Source of the DNA: Bacteroidia bacterium
Lineage (GTDB): Bacteria > Bacteroidota > Bacteroidia > Bacteroidales > Azobacteroidaceae
Direction of reading: 5' to 3'
DNA: 49,275 nt
Assembly (NCBI GenBank): GCA_025999115.1
Contig: BNWW01000006.1
Span: 1-49,275 of the forward strand
The notes under the pieces are model-generated. The model ran no database searches, was not told where the DNA came from, and saw nothing but the letters and a program-made list of their open reading frames with translations. The first letter of the stretch is position 1. The number at the start of each line of letters is the position of its first letter. Positions 16,095-25,937 of this stretch are shown one piece after another. A program made the position numbers and the translations under genes.

Positions 16095-17497
16095 AATTCA
16101 AAATAACGTTTCGCATTAAAATAAGAAATATCTTCCACCATTTTCCCTAAAAACGGCAATTCGGATGCCGGCAAAAGCCCTTGTTCCACGTCATTACCAA
16201 TCAAATTGCATAAAAAGCGACGGAAATATTCGTGGCGCGGATAAGACAGGAAACTGCGCGAATCAGTTAACATTCCCACAAAACGGCTCAACAGGCCTAA
16301 TACCGATAAAGAATTCATTTGCGCTTCCATTCCGATTTTTTGGTCTAAAAACCACCATCCCGAACCGAATTGGATTTTTCCGGCCACGGGACCTTCTTGA
16401 AAATTACCCAACATCGTGGAAATCATATCGTTATCGCGCGGATTCAAGTTGTATAAAATCGTTTTGGCCAATTTGCCTCCGGAAGCCAAACGATTCAAAA
16501 GTTTCGACATCGCTTGGGCGGTGTTCCAATCGCCGATGGAATCGTAACCTGTATCAGGGCCTAATTTCTTGATCATCACGCTATTATTATTGCGCAACGC
16601 GCCGTAGTGAAATTGTTGTGTCCAACCTTTTTCCCAATCTAATTTCGCAAATTCGTACAACATGCACGATTTGAATTTCAGGATTTCAGACTGCGTCAAT
16701 GCCGTTCCGCCATATACCTTATTAAATATAGCTTCGATTTCAGACAAAGTATAATCTTCGGCGTAAAATTCTTCGATGCCGTGGTCGGAAAGTTTACAGC
16801 CAACGGAAGCAAAAAAATCGTGGCGAACGCGCAAAGCCTGCAACACATCGCCGAATTTTGAGATGGAAATGTTCGAAACTTCCGATAATTTTTCGATGTA
16901 AGCGCGAAAATCGACCGGATTTTCCACCGCCATCGCTTTGTCGGGACGCCAAGTGGGCAACACCTTTACCTCAAAACCTTCCTTTTTCAAGGCGATATGA
17001 TATTCGAGCGAATCAATCGGGTCGTCGGTCGTGCAAACGGTTTCCACGCGATAATGCTTCATCAGGCCGCGAGCCGAAAATTCGGGCGTTTGCAACAAAG
17101 CCGTACATTGGTCGTAAATTTCTTTGGCCGTTTCGGGTTTCAGAATTTTATCGACGCCGAAAGCGGTTTTCAATTCCAGATGTGTCCAGTGATACAAGGG
17201 ATTACGCATAGTGTAGGGAACGGTTTCCGCCCATTTTTCAAATTTTTCCCACCACGAAGTTTCCTTGCCGGTGATGTAGCGTTCGTCAATTCCGTTCGTG
17301 CGCATCGCACGCCATTTATAGTGATCGCCTTCGAGCCAGATTTGCCCTAAATTTTCAAATTGACGATTATCGGCAATCATTTTCGGAACCAAATGACAAT
17401 GATAGTCGATAATCGGTTGATGTTTAGCGTGTTCGTGATAGAGTTGTTGTGCTGTTTCCGTCTGCAGACAGAAATTTTTGTCTAAAAAAGTCTTCAT
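16091..17497 (-). CDS. uxaC: Glucuronate/galacturonate isomerase
   Basis: The 468 residues are the standard UxaC length. H33 and H35 in DYHCHLVP mark the metal site of this amidohydrolase-like family, and GDHYKWRAMRTNG and the C-terminal SYPRHEYFRRFLCNLIG are typical. It turns D-galacturonate into D-tagaturonate and D-glucuronate into D-fructuronate in the cytoplasm, the first step after import. It overlaps its neighbours by 4 bp on both sides (ATGA), so it is translated together with the DUF4861 and MuiA-like genes. Confidence 0.95.
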   Translation of the reverse strand: MKTFLDKNFCLQTETAQQLYHEHAKHQPIIDYHCHLVPKMIADNRQFENLGQIWLEGDHYKWRAMRTNGIDERYITGKETSWWEKFEKWAETVPYTMRNPLYHWTHLELKTAFGVDKILKPETAKEIYDQCTALLQTPEFSARGLMKHYRVETVCTTDDPIDSLEYHIALKKEGFEVKVLPTWRPDKAMAVENPVDFRAYIEKLSEVSNISISKFGDVLQALRVRHDFFASVGCKLSDHGIEEFYAEDYTLSEIEAIFNKVYGGTALTQSEILKFKSCMLYEFAKLDWEKGWTQQFHYGALRNNNSVMIKKLGPDTGYDSIGDWNTAQAMSKLLNRLASGGKLAKTILYNLNPRDNDMISTMLGNFQEGPVAGKIQFGSGWWFLDQKIGMEAQMNSLSVLGLLSRFVGMLTDSRSFLSYPRHEYFRRFLCNLIGNDVEQGLLPASELPFLGKMVEDISYFNAKRYFEF

Positions 17498-18717
17498 TTT
17501 ATAATCGGTTTAAAATTTAATCTATTCAAAACTTCATTAATACAACGGTCGAAATCGGCTTTTGTTGCGATTTTTTCCCAATCCAATTCCCAAGTCGCCA
17601 TAAAATAATAATCAACCAAACCGTTTTCGGGGTTTAATACAATCACATGATTCAGAGCATCTTCCGTTAATTGTTTCAATTGATTTTTGCGATAGAAAAC
17701 GGCTAAACCGGATTTGTCGTTGTTCAGACTTTGTTTTCCGAATGTAGCGATATAAGCCCATTCGCCCGATTCTCCGGTAAATAATTCGGCGGCAGTATCT
17801 TTGATAATTCCGGTGGAAATATTATCTAACGGCTTGTCTGTCACCAATTCAATATGCGAAGCGCGACTGCCGGCATCGATCGAAATCAGCGATTGAAGAT
17901 TGCATTTCACGCCGCCGGCATCCCAACCGTAATAATTGGTTTTCACTTGCGAACGAATTTTCCCATCAGCCGGAATGTAACAAATCGTACTGTCTGTTTT
18001 TTCTACGCGAACGGCTTTTTTACCGTTCCAAACCGCAATCGAACCAAGACCTAAACCCTTGCCTACGTTCTGGTTATCCATTCCCCAAATCGCCAATTTG
18101 TGATAGTTTTCGTAACCGTCCACACCCACAAACGGTAAAACAATATCGGGAACCCGTTTCGCATACACGTCGATTCCGTTGCGCCAATCGAGGTAAAAAC
18201 GGAAGCCCACTTTGTCACTTTCCCAACCCGGCCCTTCGTATTTGATGTAATAGGCATGATCGGTAAAATGATCCGGCAAACGCAAATAATTTGGTTTTGC
18301 CCACGAAAAATCACCTTGGTATTGTATCCAATAATGCCGGTCGGTGCGGTCGGGTTCGCCGAATTGCCCGCCGATTTTATGCGCCAATTCCGCATACGTT
18401 CGTTTCGGATATTGAACGGCTTGTCCTTCAACGATTTGAATTATTTTCGTTTCATCCGGAAGAAGTTTCGCAACCGGAACAATCGCCTTGTTTTTCCCAT
18501 CTAAACCGGTAATGATTTCTACCGGAACTTCCTGATTATCAACGATCGCCTTGTAATTTCCCAAGATTAATTTTTTCAATTTCGCCGTCGGCAATTCGAG
18601 TGTATAATCGACAATCGTTTGCGTGGAATGATTGGTTATTTGTACCGTTTGCTTTTTCTGCGCATGAAGCGGACACAAAAAAACGGACAAACTCACAAAG
18701 AAAAGAAGTTTTTTCAT
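17494..18717 (-). CDS. DUF4861 family secreted protein
   Basis: The 407 residues have a signal peptide (MKKLLFFVSLSVFLCPLHAQ) and a DUF4861-like body, with GPGWESDKVGFRFYLDWRNGIDVYAKR near 165-192. The family is common in pectin loci of Bacteroidota and its reaction is not established; an accessory role on unsaturated or decorated galacturonides is the usual guess. It is the first gene after a strong promoter match (18751-18781), so it heads the DUF4861-uxaC-muiA transcription unit. Confidence 0.75.
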   Translation of the reverse strand: MKKLLFFVSLSVFLCPLHAQKKQTVQITNHSTQTIVDYTLELPTAKLKKLILGNYKAIVDNQEVPVEIITGLDGKNKAIVPVAKLLPDETKIIQIVEGQAVQYPKRTYAELAHKIGGQFGEPDRTDRHYWIQYQGDFSWAKPNYLRLPDHFTDHAYYIKYEGPGWESDKVGFRFYLDWRNGIDVYAKRVPDIVLPFVGVDGYENYHKLAIWGMDNQNVGKGLGLGSIAVWNGKKAVRVEKTDSTICYIPADGKIRSQVKTNYYGWDAGGVKCNLQSLISIDAGSRASHIELVTDKPLDNISTGIIKDTAAELFTGESGEWAYIATFGKQSLNNDKSGLAVFYRKNQLKQLTEDALNHVIVLNPENGLVDYYFMATWELDWEKIATKADFDRCINEVLNRLNFKPIIK

Positions 18718-18750
18718 TACTATAATATTTTAGATTGTAAAAATCAAAGG

Positions 18751-18781
18751 CAAAGGTACATATAAAAGCCGAATTGCAAAA
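18751..18781 (-). promoter_or_regulatory. Bacteroidota promoter for the DUF4861-uxaC unit
   Basis: On the minus strand TTTTG (18781-18777) is followed 18 nt later by TACCTTTG (18758-18751), a close match to the -33/-7 consensus. Transcription would start near 18744, 27 nt before the ATG at 18717. It sits in the 111-bp spacer after the first GH28 gene, the clearest operon boundary in the pectin region. Confidence 0.65.
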
Positions 18782-18828
18782 CATTCATTTGTATCAATCC
18801 GGACAGATAAAAATACCATAGTCAATAT

Positions 18829-20166
18829 TTATTGAACATCCACCTTGATTATCGCCGGCCGTTTTTCCGCCGGATCCAAGGCATTTAAATGAATATTCCG
18901 CAAAGCGATTCCGTTTACGTGGCGGATATATAGACCGTAAGCCGGCAATTTCCCGAACATTTCGCCGCGCGGATACACTGGTTCCAATTCGGGAATTTCC
19001 GTTGAAGGTTCGGCGACCGGACGATTGGGATAACCTTCAAACAGCAACGGTTGCCGGCCGTCGCAAAAGTTTAAATGAATATGATCCAAGACAATATTTG
19101 TGGGTTTGAGGTTGGGAAGTCCGGTGATTGAGCATCCGTAACGTTCGATTTCCGTGCCGTAAATATTTTGAATCAGGATGTCTTGCATCGTTCCCAAACG
19201 CGGTTCGTCGTTTTTTTCATACAAGGTTCCGCGATTGGCCAAACGCAAAAACAAAGCGGTTCCTTTAATATTGCGCAGGGTGATATTGGAAACGAGGATT
19301 CTCTCCATACTTGCGCCGTCCACCGTCATCAAACCGATGGCTGCGCCGCGCGTATCGTAAACCGAACAATTCGTAATACTAATATCGGAAAAAGCGCCGG
19401 CCGATTCGGTTCCGATCTTGATTCCCGAAGCGTTGGTCGTTATCACACAATTGGTTACGGCAATATTAAAACATCCGCTTTGACGTGAAAAACTTTTAAA
19501 AACGATCCCGTCATCACCGCTGTTGATGTTGCAATTGGCGATGCGGACATTGCGGCAATCGACAATATTGCAGCCGTCGCAATTTCTTCCGCCGGGGACA
19601 TCAATAAAACGCGCTTGTTCGATGTTTTTATTTTCGCGTGAATCGACTGTGATTCCGTCGATTAACAAGTTGTCGCAGGATTGGTATTTTTGAACCCAAA
19701 AGGCGGCGTTGTACAATCGGATGTCTTTGATTTTTATGTTTTTACAAAACCGGAAATGGATAATATGCGGTCGCGGACGTTCCATGACATCCAAATCGTC
19801 GCCACGACCGTCGATGACTCCATTGCCTGTGATGCCGGTATTTTCCGCTCCCCCGGCGTAAATCAAGGCTTTACTCGTTTCTATTACCGGATAGTCGGCG
19901 GGATGATCGCTGCCTCGCAAAACGGCGCCCGATTCGATTTCCAAATAAACATTGGATTTTAAATAGATAGTACCGGTCAAAAATACGCCGTTTGTAAATA
20001 ATATTTTCCCGCCTCCTGCTTGATAACAGGAGTCAATTGCTGTTTGTATTTCTCTTGTATTCAATGTTTTACCGTCGCCTTTGGCTCCGAAATCGACTAC
20101 ATTCCATTGAGCAAACGAAGAAAGGGAAAAAAGCAAATAAAATATTGTTTTTAAGAATTTTTGCAT
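18829..20166 (-). CDS. GH28 polygalacturonase-type enzyme, copy 1
   Basis: The 445 residues have a signal peptide (ending SLSSFAQ) and the GH28 beta-helix start WNVVDFGAKGDGKTLNTREIQTAID. The catalytic acid residues are D197 in NCD (usually NTD) and D218/D219 in SGDDG; the usual GHG is replaced by SGIKIGTES (247-255), as in the other two copies here. It should hydrolyse galacturonan or rhamnogalacturonan fragments, probably in the periplasm, since no T9SS tail is present. The start overlaps the large altronate-dehydratase-type subunit gene by 16 bp. Confidence 0.88.
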   Translation of the reverse strand: MQKFLKTIFYLLFSLSSFAQWNVVDFGAKGDGKTLNTREIQTAIDSCYQAGGGKILFTNGVFLTGTIYLKSNVYLEIESGAVLRGSDHPADYPVIETSKALIYAGGAENTGITGNGVIDGRGDDLDVMERPRPHIIHFRFCKNIKIKDIRLYNAAFWVQKYQSCDNLLIDGITVDSRENKNIEQARFIDVPGGRNCDGCNIVDCRNVRIANCNINSGDDGIVFKSFSRQSGCFNIAVTNCVITTNASGIKIGTESAGAFSDISITNCSVYDTRGAAIGLMTVDGASMERILVSNITLRNIKGTALFLRLANRGTLYEKNDEPRLGTMQDILIQNIYGTEIERYGCSITGLPNLKPTNIVLDHIHLNFCDGRQPLLFEGYPNRPVAEPSTEIPELEPVYPRGEMFGKLPAYGLYIRHVNGIALRNIHLNALDPAEKRPAIIKVDVQ

Positions 20167-21326
20167 GGAGAATTGAAATATTTATATCCCAAGAAAAATT
20201 CGGCATGACCCAAATTTTCCGATTGGGTGGGTTGATTTTCGAGGATGGATTGAACTACTTGTTCGATTTCGTCCGCGATACCGGATAATTGTGCTTGTCC
20301 GTCTAATATTTTTCCGGCATTGATGTCCATATCATCCAGTAAACGATTGTAAATCATAGAATTAGAACAAATTTTTACGACCGGAGAAATCGCCGAACCG
20401 GCCACACTCCCCCGCCCTGTCGAAAACAAAATCAAGTGCGCGCCGCAAGCGATTAATTCGGCAATTTCGGCATTGTCGCTCACATTCGAGAAACCCCATT
20501 TGACTTCGCCGTCGGGAATGACATCCAAAAAGTACAAGCCCGGTTTTTGAGGAATTTCGCCCGGTTGAATCACGCCCGAAATGACGCTTTGTCCGCTTTT
20601 GCAATACGCTCCGAGCGATTTTTCGATGATGGTGGTCAGTCCGCCTTCGGCATTTCCCAACGAAAAACTTTCGTTTCCCATTTCTTCGTAATACGCAATG
20701 GTTTTGTGCAGGGCGTATTTGATTTGTTGTTTCACTTCATCGGAAACGGCTCTACCGGCCATTTGTTCGATGCAACCGACCAATTCGCCGCCTTCTTCAA
20801 AAATACCGGCGCCGCCTTGCGCGATAAAGCGGTCGAAATACATTCCGATGGCCGGATTGGAAGTTATGCCGCTGTACCCATCGGATCCGCCACATATCGT
20901 TCCGATAATCAATTCGTTGGGAGAAATATTGCACAAAGGCGTTTTTTCCATTTCCGAAGAAATTGATTGAACCAATTTCAAACCTTGTTCGATGGCTTTG
21001 CTTGTTCCGCCGATTTCCTGAATCACTACATTTTCCGCCGGACGTCCCGAATGGCGTACCGTTTCGGCTAATCCTTTGAAATCCAAGTTTTCGCAACCTA
21101 AAGCAACAACCACAACGCCGCCTACATTCGGATGCGTACAAAGTTGTTGCATCATGGCGGAAATATATTCATTTGGTGCACAACCACCCGAACCGATCAG
21201 CTGCACACCGGGATTCGCCGCTTTTTCGACAATTCGCTTGGCGACAAACGAAGCGCATTCCACCGTATAAACCACCAACAAACGATTGCGAATACCTTTC
21301 CGGCCGTCTTTTCGTAAATATGCCAT
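20151..21326 (-). CDS. UxaA-family dehydratase, large subunit (split form)
   Basis: The 391 residues match the large domain of altronate/galactarate dehydratase: GSGGCAPNEYISAMM, VALGCENLDF, CGGSDGYSGITSNPAIG and a C-terminal HLILFSTGRGSVAGSAISPVVKICSN. Together with the small SAF subunit (21328-21579) it makes a two-chain enzyme. At the place where the fused UxaA has HNYGCSQ this protein has GSGGCAP, which suggests a different sugar acid. The gene lies 1 bp after the small subunit. The exact substrate cannot be told from sequence. Confidence 0.85.
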   Translation of the reverse strand: MAYLRKDGRKGIRNRLLVVYTVECASFVAKRIVEKAANPGVQLIGSGGCAPNEYISAMMQQLCTHPNVGGVVVVALGCENLDFKGLAETVRHSGRPAENVVIQEIGGTSKAIEQGLKLVQSISSEMEKTPLCNISPNELIIGTICGGSDGYSGITSNPAIGMYFDRFIAQGGAGIFEEGGELVGCIEQMAGRAVSDEVKQQIKYALHKTIAYYEEMGNESFSLGNAEGGLTTIIEKSLGAYCKSGQSVISGVIQPGEIPQKPGLYFLDVIPDGEVKWGFSNVSDNAEIAELIACGAHLILFSTGRGSVAGSAISPVVKICSNSMIYNRLLDDMDINAGKILDGQAQLSGIADEIEQVVQSILENQPTQSENLGHAEFFLGYKYFNSPCKNS

Positions 21327-21327
21327 T

Positions 21328-21579
21328 TTATTCGGATTTAAGATTATGTAAATGAACGTGTTGGCCGGAAGAAATGTCTTTTGTGGCCCAACCGATTGGA
21401 AATCCGTATTTCACAACGGCTTCTCCTGTTTGAATAGGACAAATCGCGATTTTATGTCCCGCCGGAATATCATCTATTAAAGTAATCGTTTGATTATCAA
21501 AGACAAACGAATCGTTTTTTGCGAAAGCATGGATCGCAACGACTACGTTATCTGTTGGATTTAATTGTATTATTTTCAT
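21328..21579 (-). CDS. UxaA-family dehydratase, small SAF subunit
   Basis: The 83 residues align with the first 85 of the fused UxaA: KIIQLNPTDNVVVAIHAF, GEAVVKYGFPIGWATKDISSGQHVHLHNLKSE compared with KYGYPIGHALVDIQAGEHVHTHNL. It is the SAF-domain half of a split dehydratase. It follows the SDR gene by 6 bp and precedes the large subunit by 1 bp, so the three are one unit. Confidence 0.85.
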   Translation of the reverse strand: MKIIQLNPTDNVVVAIHAFAKNDSFVFDNQTITLIDDIPAGHKIAICPIQTGEAVVKYGFPIGWATKDISSGQHVHLHNLKSE

Positions 21580-21585
21580 TTCTTA

Positions 21586-22344
21586 TTAAAAACTAATGGA
21601 AGCGCCGAAATCGACCGGAAGCAATACGCCGGAAACATATTTGGCCGCATCGGACGAGAGATATACGGCCGCATTGCCGATGTCTTCCGGCTGACCGAAT
21701 TGTCCCGAAGGAATGCGCTGTAAAATCCGGTTTTTGCGTGGCAGGTCGTTATCAATGGCTTTGTGCAACATCGGCGACTCAATCCAACCGGGCGCAATGG
21801 CATTGAAACGAATATTGTCTTGTGCGTATTCGACTACCAAATTGCGCATCATGCCCAAAATGCCGGTTTTCGCAGTGGAATAAGCGACCACTTTTCCTTG
21901 TCCCATGATAGCCGTCATCGAACTTAGAAACAAAACGGAACCGCCGCCGCGTACTTTCATGCTCTTTATCGCTTCGCGCGTTAAAGCGAAAACCGACAAA
22001 ACGTGCAGGTTGAGAATCGACATAAATTCCTCATCCGTAACTTCTTCAGCCATTTTTTTCAGATGATTACCGGCGTTATTGACCAAAATATCGATGGATC
22101 CGAAAATCGTTTCCGCTCGCTGCCACAAACCGGGCAATTGCGCGTGATTTTGCAAATCGGCCACGATATAGCGACAGTTTTCGCCTAATGCTTCAACAGC
22201 TTGCTGCAACACATCTTCCCTTCGTCCCACAATTACTATTTTTGCGCCGTTTGCGACAAACGATTGCGCAATACCAAAGCCTAAACCGGTGCCGCCTCCT
22301 GTAATCAAAGCGACTTTTCCTGTCAAACTAAACGGATGATTCAT
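21586..22344 (-). CDS. SDR-family dehydrogenase (KduD/gluconate-dehydrogenase-like)
   Basis: The 252 residues are a classical SDR: TGGGTGLGFG (15-24) binds NAD(P), NNAG is at 89-92, S141/S142, Y155 and K159 form the catalytic set (SSMTAIMGQGKVVAYSTAK region), and the end PVDFGASISF is typical of KduD-like enzymes. It probably oxidises or reduces a sugar acid that the adjacent split dehydratase handles. It starts 1 bp before the beta-helix gene stop at 22346 and precedes the small subunit by 6 bp. The substrate is not determined. Confidence 0.85.
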   Translation of the reverse strand: MNHPFSLTGKVALITGGGTGLGFGIAQSFVANGAKIVIVGRREDVLQQAVEALGENCRYIVADLQNHAQLPGLWQRAETIFGSIDILVNNAGNHLKKMAEEVTDEEFMSILNLHVLSVFALTREAIKSMKVRGGGSVLFLSSMTAIMGQGKVVAYSTAKTGILGMMRNLVVEYAQDNIRFNAIAPGWIESPMLHKAIDNDLPRKNRILQRIPSGQFGQPEDIGNAAVYLSSDAAKYVSGVLLPVDFGASISF

Positions 22345-22345
22345 A

Positions 22346-25300
22346 TTATTTTTCGATGATTAATTTTTCGTAAAACATTCCTTTTTGTGTTTCAAAACCA
22401 ACGATATAACAACCGTTTGGCAAATGATTTACCGGTACAATTTTCGCCGGACAATTTTCGGAGAATACTGTTTTCCCGCTAATATCAAAAATGTTGATTT
22501 TGTTAATCAATTCATTATCATTCAGATAGAAATTTTCTCTTACCGGATTCAATATTATAAAATGTTTATTGACAATTGCTTCGTTGATTTCCGTTACCGG
22601 ATCGACGGTATATTCATAAGCGCCTAAATACGGCGGATTGCCTCGTTGGACTCCTCGTTGGTCAAATGTGGGAATCGCAATATCCGAAAAATTCGTACAA
22701 CCCGCACGAGCTGCAATACCCGTCGCCGTTACCGGAAGCGTATGTGTAGCATTGTCCAAAACCGGAACCGTTCTACCGTTAATCGTTGTATATGAGGTAA
22801 ATAAATCTTGATTCGGGTTATACGGCAAACTTCCCTGCAAATTCAAAACGCTTTTTCCGGCTTTCGATTCGATAAGATTATGGCTGCCGCTTTCGACGGA
22901 TTTAGCGCCGACATAGATAGCGCCCGCACCACCGTAATTATACGCCCAAATATTATTAACCAAGGTAAATTGAACGGCGGCATTATCGCGCGCATAAAAC
23001 GCGCTACCGTATTGCGTGGACGTTCCGGTGTTGCCGGAAAAAGTAGAATGGACGACGATAAATTTGCCATTATAAGCGTAGAATGCGCCGTGGCTGCTGC
23101 GATTGTCGTAAAACGTGCAATTGGTCAATATTGCGCTCGACGACGAGGAACCATTGCCGTAAAAAGCGGAACCGCCATCGGAATAGGCATTGGTATTGCT
23201 TTCAAAAGTAGTATTTTCAACATTCATTACGCCGTTGTTGCCGTCAAAACCATAAACCAAAGCGGCTCCGTTGCGGTTGCCGGGGTTGGCGCTGTTTCCT
23301 TTGAAATAGCAAGTTGAAATCGTTGTATTGATGCCGTAAGAAGCTACCGCCGATATTTCGTTGGCCGTTTGATTATTCAAAAACGAACTGTTACGCACCA
23401 CGATTGGACCGCTTCCAGCCAACATACAAGCGCCGCAACGAGTGATCGCCGAATTATTCTGAAAGACGCAGTTTTCGATTAAAATCGAGCGAGTAGAAGG
23501 ATGACTGGCCATCAATCCGCCGCCGTATGTGGCTTTTCCATTGGAAACAATGCAATTTTTCAGGGCAATGCTCAGGCTTGTATTGACGAAAACGGCGCCT
23601 CCGTATGAAGCGCTGTTCTCGGTTTCGTTGGCGCTCACATCGCCGCCCAGAATGGTCAAGTTTTCCAAGCTAACCGTTTCGGGATTAGCCGGTTTGGAAG
23701 TATTGCCGACAGCAAAAACACGATGCGCGGAAACGCCGGGATTAGCCACTTGAACAGTTGCGCCTTGCCCATTGATTTTTAAGGGTTTATTCAAAGTGAT
23801 TTCGCTGTTTAAGCGAATCGTAAAATTAGCAGGAATGACAATCAGTTCATTCTCAAAAGCGCCGGCTATGACTTGTCGCAATGAACCGGCGCCCGAATCG
23901 TTTTCGTTTGTAACCTCGCGTTGCGGATATTGCGTTTCGGCGGTTTCGGCAACTACCGTAACCGGAACCGAAAGCCCGTTAGAAAGGCGGAAAAACATCA
24001 TTCCACTTTGCCGGCCGTTGGTAGCACTTGCGCTTAATGTGAGTGTCAGGGTAGAATTGGATTGAATTTTCGATTTATCGACTGCAACTTCCAGCCACGT
24101 CATTTCATCATCTTTTCGAATCGAAAAAGCGGTTTCCGAACCGATATTTCCGATATTCAATGTGATCGTTGCACTTGGATTCGATTCGGTCAGTTCCATA
24201 TAATATTTATCGGACGAAATATTCAAAGGGCGAATGGGAAAAAGGGAAGAGGCGCCTCGCTCAAAAGCGCCCATATCGGGAGCGGCGCCTTGGTATTGAT
24301 CCGAGAAATTGGCAATTCCGATTCCTTTGTCGATGGCGTTATTGTCGCTTTTCAAGGTTAATACGCCGTGGGCTTCGTCTTCAAATTGAGGCAGCGCAAA
24401 AATACCGTGGGCTTCGGAACCTTCCCGCGCCCAAATCGAACCGGCGCCATTGGCATTGCTTGTATTACCCAATAGATCGTAGTCGTAATCGCTGCCGGAG
24501 GTTTTGTGTTGGTCGGAAATACACAAACCGGATCCGTTGTTTCCGTTCGGATTGACGGGCGTTGTTTGTGAAATCAGGATATTATTGCGCGTAGTGGCGT
24601 GGAACATTTCGCGTTGCGTTCCATCGCCGTAACCCACGCCGGTAATGCCGTTTTTGGGAGCGATAAAGGTATTGTTGAAGAAAAAATTCCGGCCGGGATA
24701 TTGTCCCAATTCCGCATTGACCATATCGCCGCCTCCATTTTTGACGGAAACATTGGTTGAATTTCGCGAATCACCCAAATTCCATACTACATTATTAAAA
24801 AGATACGACGGGCCTTGCCGGTTGGGAGCCGTCGAGATACCGCAATAAGTTTGCTCAAAGCGGTTGTTGAATGTGCGGATATTGCATTGTCCGCCGTCGA
24901 GTTCGATGCCGTCGTCCTGACCGAAAGCAATCATATTGCCGTAAATATCGGCATCGCGATTAAATCCGCCGTCCCAATAACTGTTGTCGGCCGTTTCCAC
25001 CGGATCGTTGTAGCGATGCGATTGACTGCCGACAAGGTCGTTGTAGCGAATGACCGTGCCTCCCTTTCCTTGATCAAGGTAAATGGCGTTGGGACCTTGC
25101 GGGTGCGATGAGCTGAATTTTTGTCCTTTGTAATCGCCCAATTCTACCGTTCCGCTCCAAGCGTTGGTGCGCGATTTCGTGTCGTGGATATAGCAGCGTT
25201 CAACGACTACATTCAAGGTTCTATGTAGAAAAATGCCGGCATCGTGATTGATTTCTTTGCCGTCTTTATCAAGAAATTGTCCGCCTTTGGTTTGACCGAT

Positions 25301-25924
25301 AACCGGTCTTCCCCATTTGGAAATATCGCAATTGACAATCCGCATATTATCACAGGTAGTATAAATAACGATTCCGTGGCGACGGCCTCCTTTGACGGTT
25401 AATCCGTCGAGAATCACATACTGCGAATTGGTTACAGCCACCACAATATCGTCTTCGTTCACATTTTCAATATCGGTTTGCAGCACCTGTGAGGAGGTAA
25501 TTTTGATCCATCCGTTTTCCGTTCCTTTCACTTTGTCGATCACATAGACATTGCCTTTTTTGTATTTGCTAATATCTTCGGTTTTGGAAACCGGTACGTT
25601 GCTGTTCCATGTTTTGAAATTACCCGTAAATTCGGTTATTTTGCTTGCGCCCAAATATAATTCGGCCTTTACCTGATAACCGGTATTTTCAGACAGGCGT
25701 ACCAAACTGACACGAAATTCTTTTTTGCCTTGGTCGTAAACCGGCGTATAGGCTTGTTTCCAAGTTGATTCGCTTGTTTTTTTGTACGAAATACGACATT
25801 CGATTTCGTTGGCATAAGGCAGATATACACCACAAGATTCAAAAGTCGGCCGCAAATCCAAATCCGCATAAATCGCAGGACAAAGGAACAAAAATAAAAC
25901 AATACCTAATGATTTGATTTTCAT
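22346..25924 (-). CDS. Double beta-helix secreted protein with T9SS sorting domain (fusion)
   Basis: I take the ATG at 25924, which gives the signal peptide MKIKSLGIVLFLFLCPAIYA (1192 residues); the frame is open to 25966. Order of parts: FN3-like domain starting RPTFESCGVYL, a first right-handed beta-helix (to about residue 560) with IYGNMIAFGQDDGIELDGGQ, a domain with SSLFPIRPLNISSDKYYMEL to LSVPVTVVAE, a second beta-helix starting NDSGAGSLRQVI, and a T9SS tail ending EKLIIEK. The front matches 45385-47346 and the back matches the array at 40192-45333. It probably degrades or binds pectin at the cell surface; the lyase family is not certain. Confidence 0.8.
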   Translation of the reverse strand: MKIKSLGIVLFLFLCPAIYADLDLRPTFESCGVYLPYANEIECRISYKKTSESTWKQAYTPVYDQGKKEFRVSLVRLSENTGYQVKAELYLGASKITEFTGNFKTWNSNVPVSKTEDISKYKKGNVYVIDKVKGTENGWIKITSSQVLQTDIENVNEDDIVVAVTNSQYVILDGLTVKGGRRHGIVIYTTCDNMRIVNCDISKWGRPVIGQTKGGQFLDKDGKEINHDAGIFLHRTLNVVVERCYIHDTKSRTNAWSGTVELGDYKGQKFSSSHPQGPNAIYLDQGKGGTVIRYNDLVGSQSHRYNDPVETADNSYWDGGFNRDADIYGNMIAFGQDDGIELDGGQCNIRTFNNRFEQTYCGISTAPNRQGPSYLFNNVVWNLGDSRNSTNVSVKNGGGDMVNAELGQYPGRNFFFNNTFIAPKNGITGVGYGDGTQREMFHATTRNNILISQTTPVNPNGNNGSGLCISDQHKTSGSDYDYDLLGNTSNANGAGSIWAREGSEAHGIFALPQFEDEAHGVLTLKSDNNAIDKGIGIANFSDQYQGAAPDMGAFERGASSLFPIRPLNISSDKYYMELTESNPSATITLNIGNIGSETAFSIRKDDEMTWLEVAVDKSKIQSNSTLTLTLSASATNGRQSGMMFFRLSNGLSVPVTVVAETAETQYPQREVTNENDSGAGSLRQVIAGAFENELIVIPANFTIRLNSEITLNKPLKINGQGATVQVANPGVSAHRVFAVGNTSKPANPETVSLENLTILGGDVSANETENSASYGGAVFVNTSLSIALKNCIVSNGKATYGGGLMASHPSTRSILIENCVFQNNSAITRCGACMLAGSGPIVVRNSSFLNNQTANEISAVASYGINTTISTCYFKGNSANPGNRNGAALVYGFDGNNGVMNVENTTFESNTNAYSDGGSAFYGNGSSSSSAILTNCTFYDNRSSHGAFYAYNGKFIVVHSTFSGNTGTSTQYGSAFYARDNAAVQFTLVNNIWAYNYGGAGAIYVGAKSVESGSHNLIESKAGKSVLNLQGSLPYNPNQDLFTSYTTINGRTVPVLDNATHTLPVTATGIAARAGCTNFSDIAIPTFDQRGVQRGNPPYLGAYEYTVDPVTEINEAIVNKHFIILNPVRENFYLNDNELINKINIFDISGKTVFSENCPAKIVPVNHLPNGCYIVGFETQKGMFYEKLIIEK

Positions 25925-25937
25925 GATGTTAATTTTT

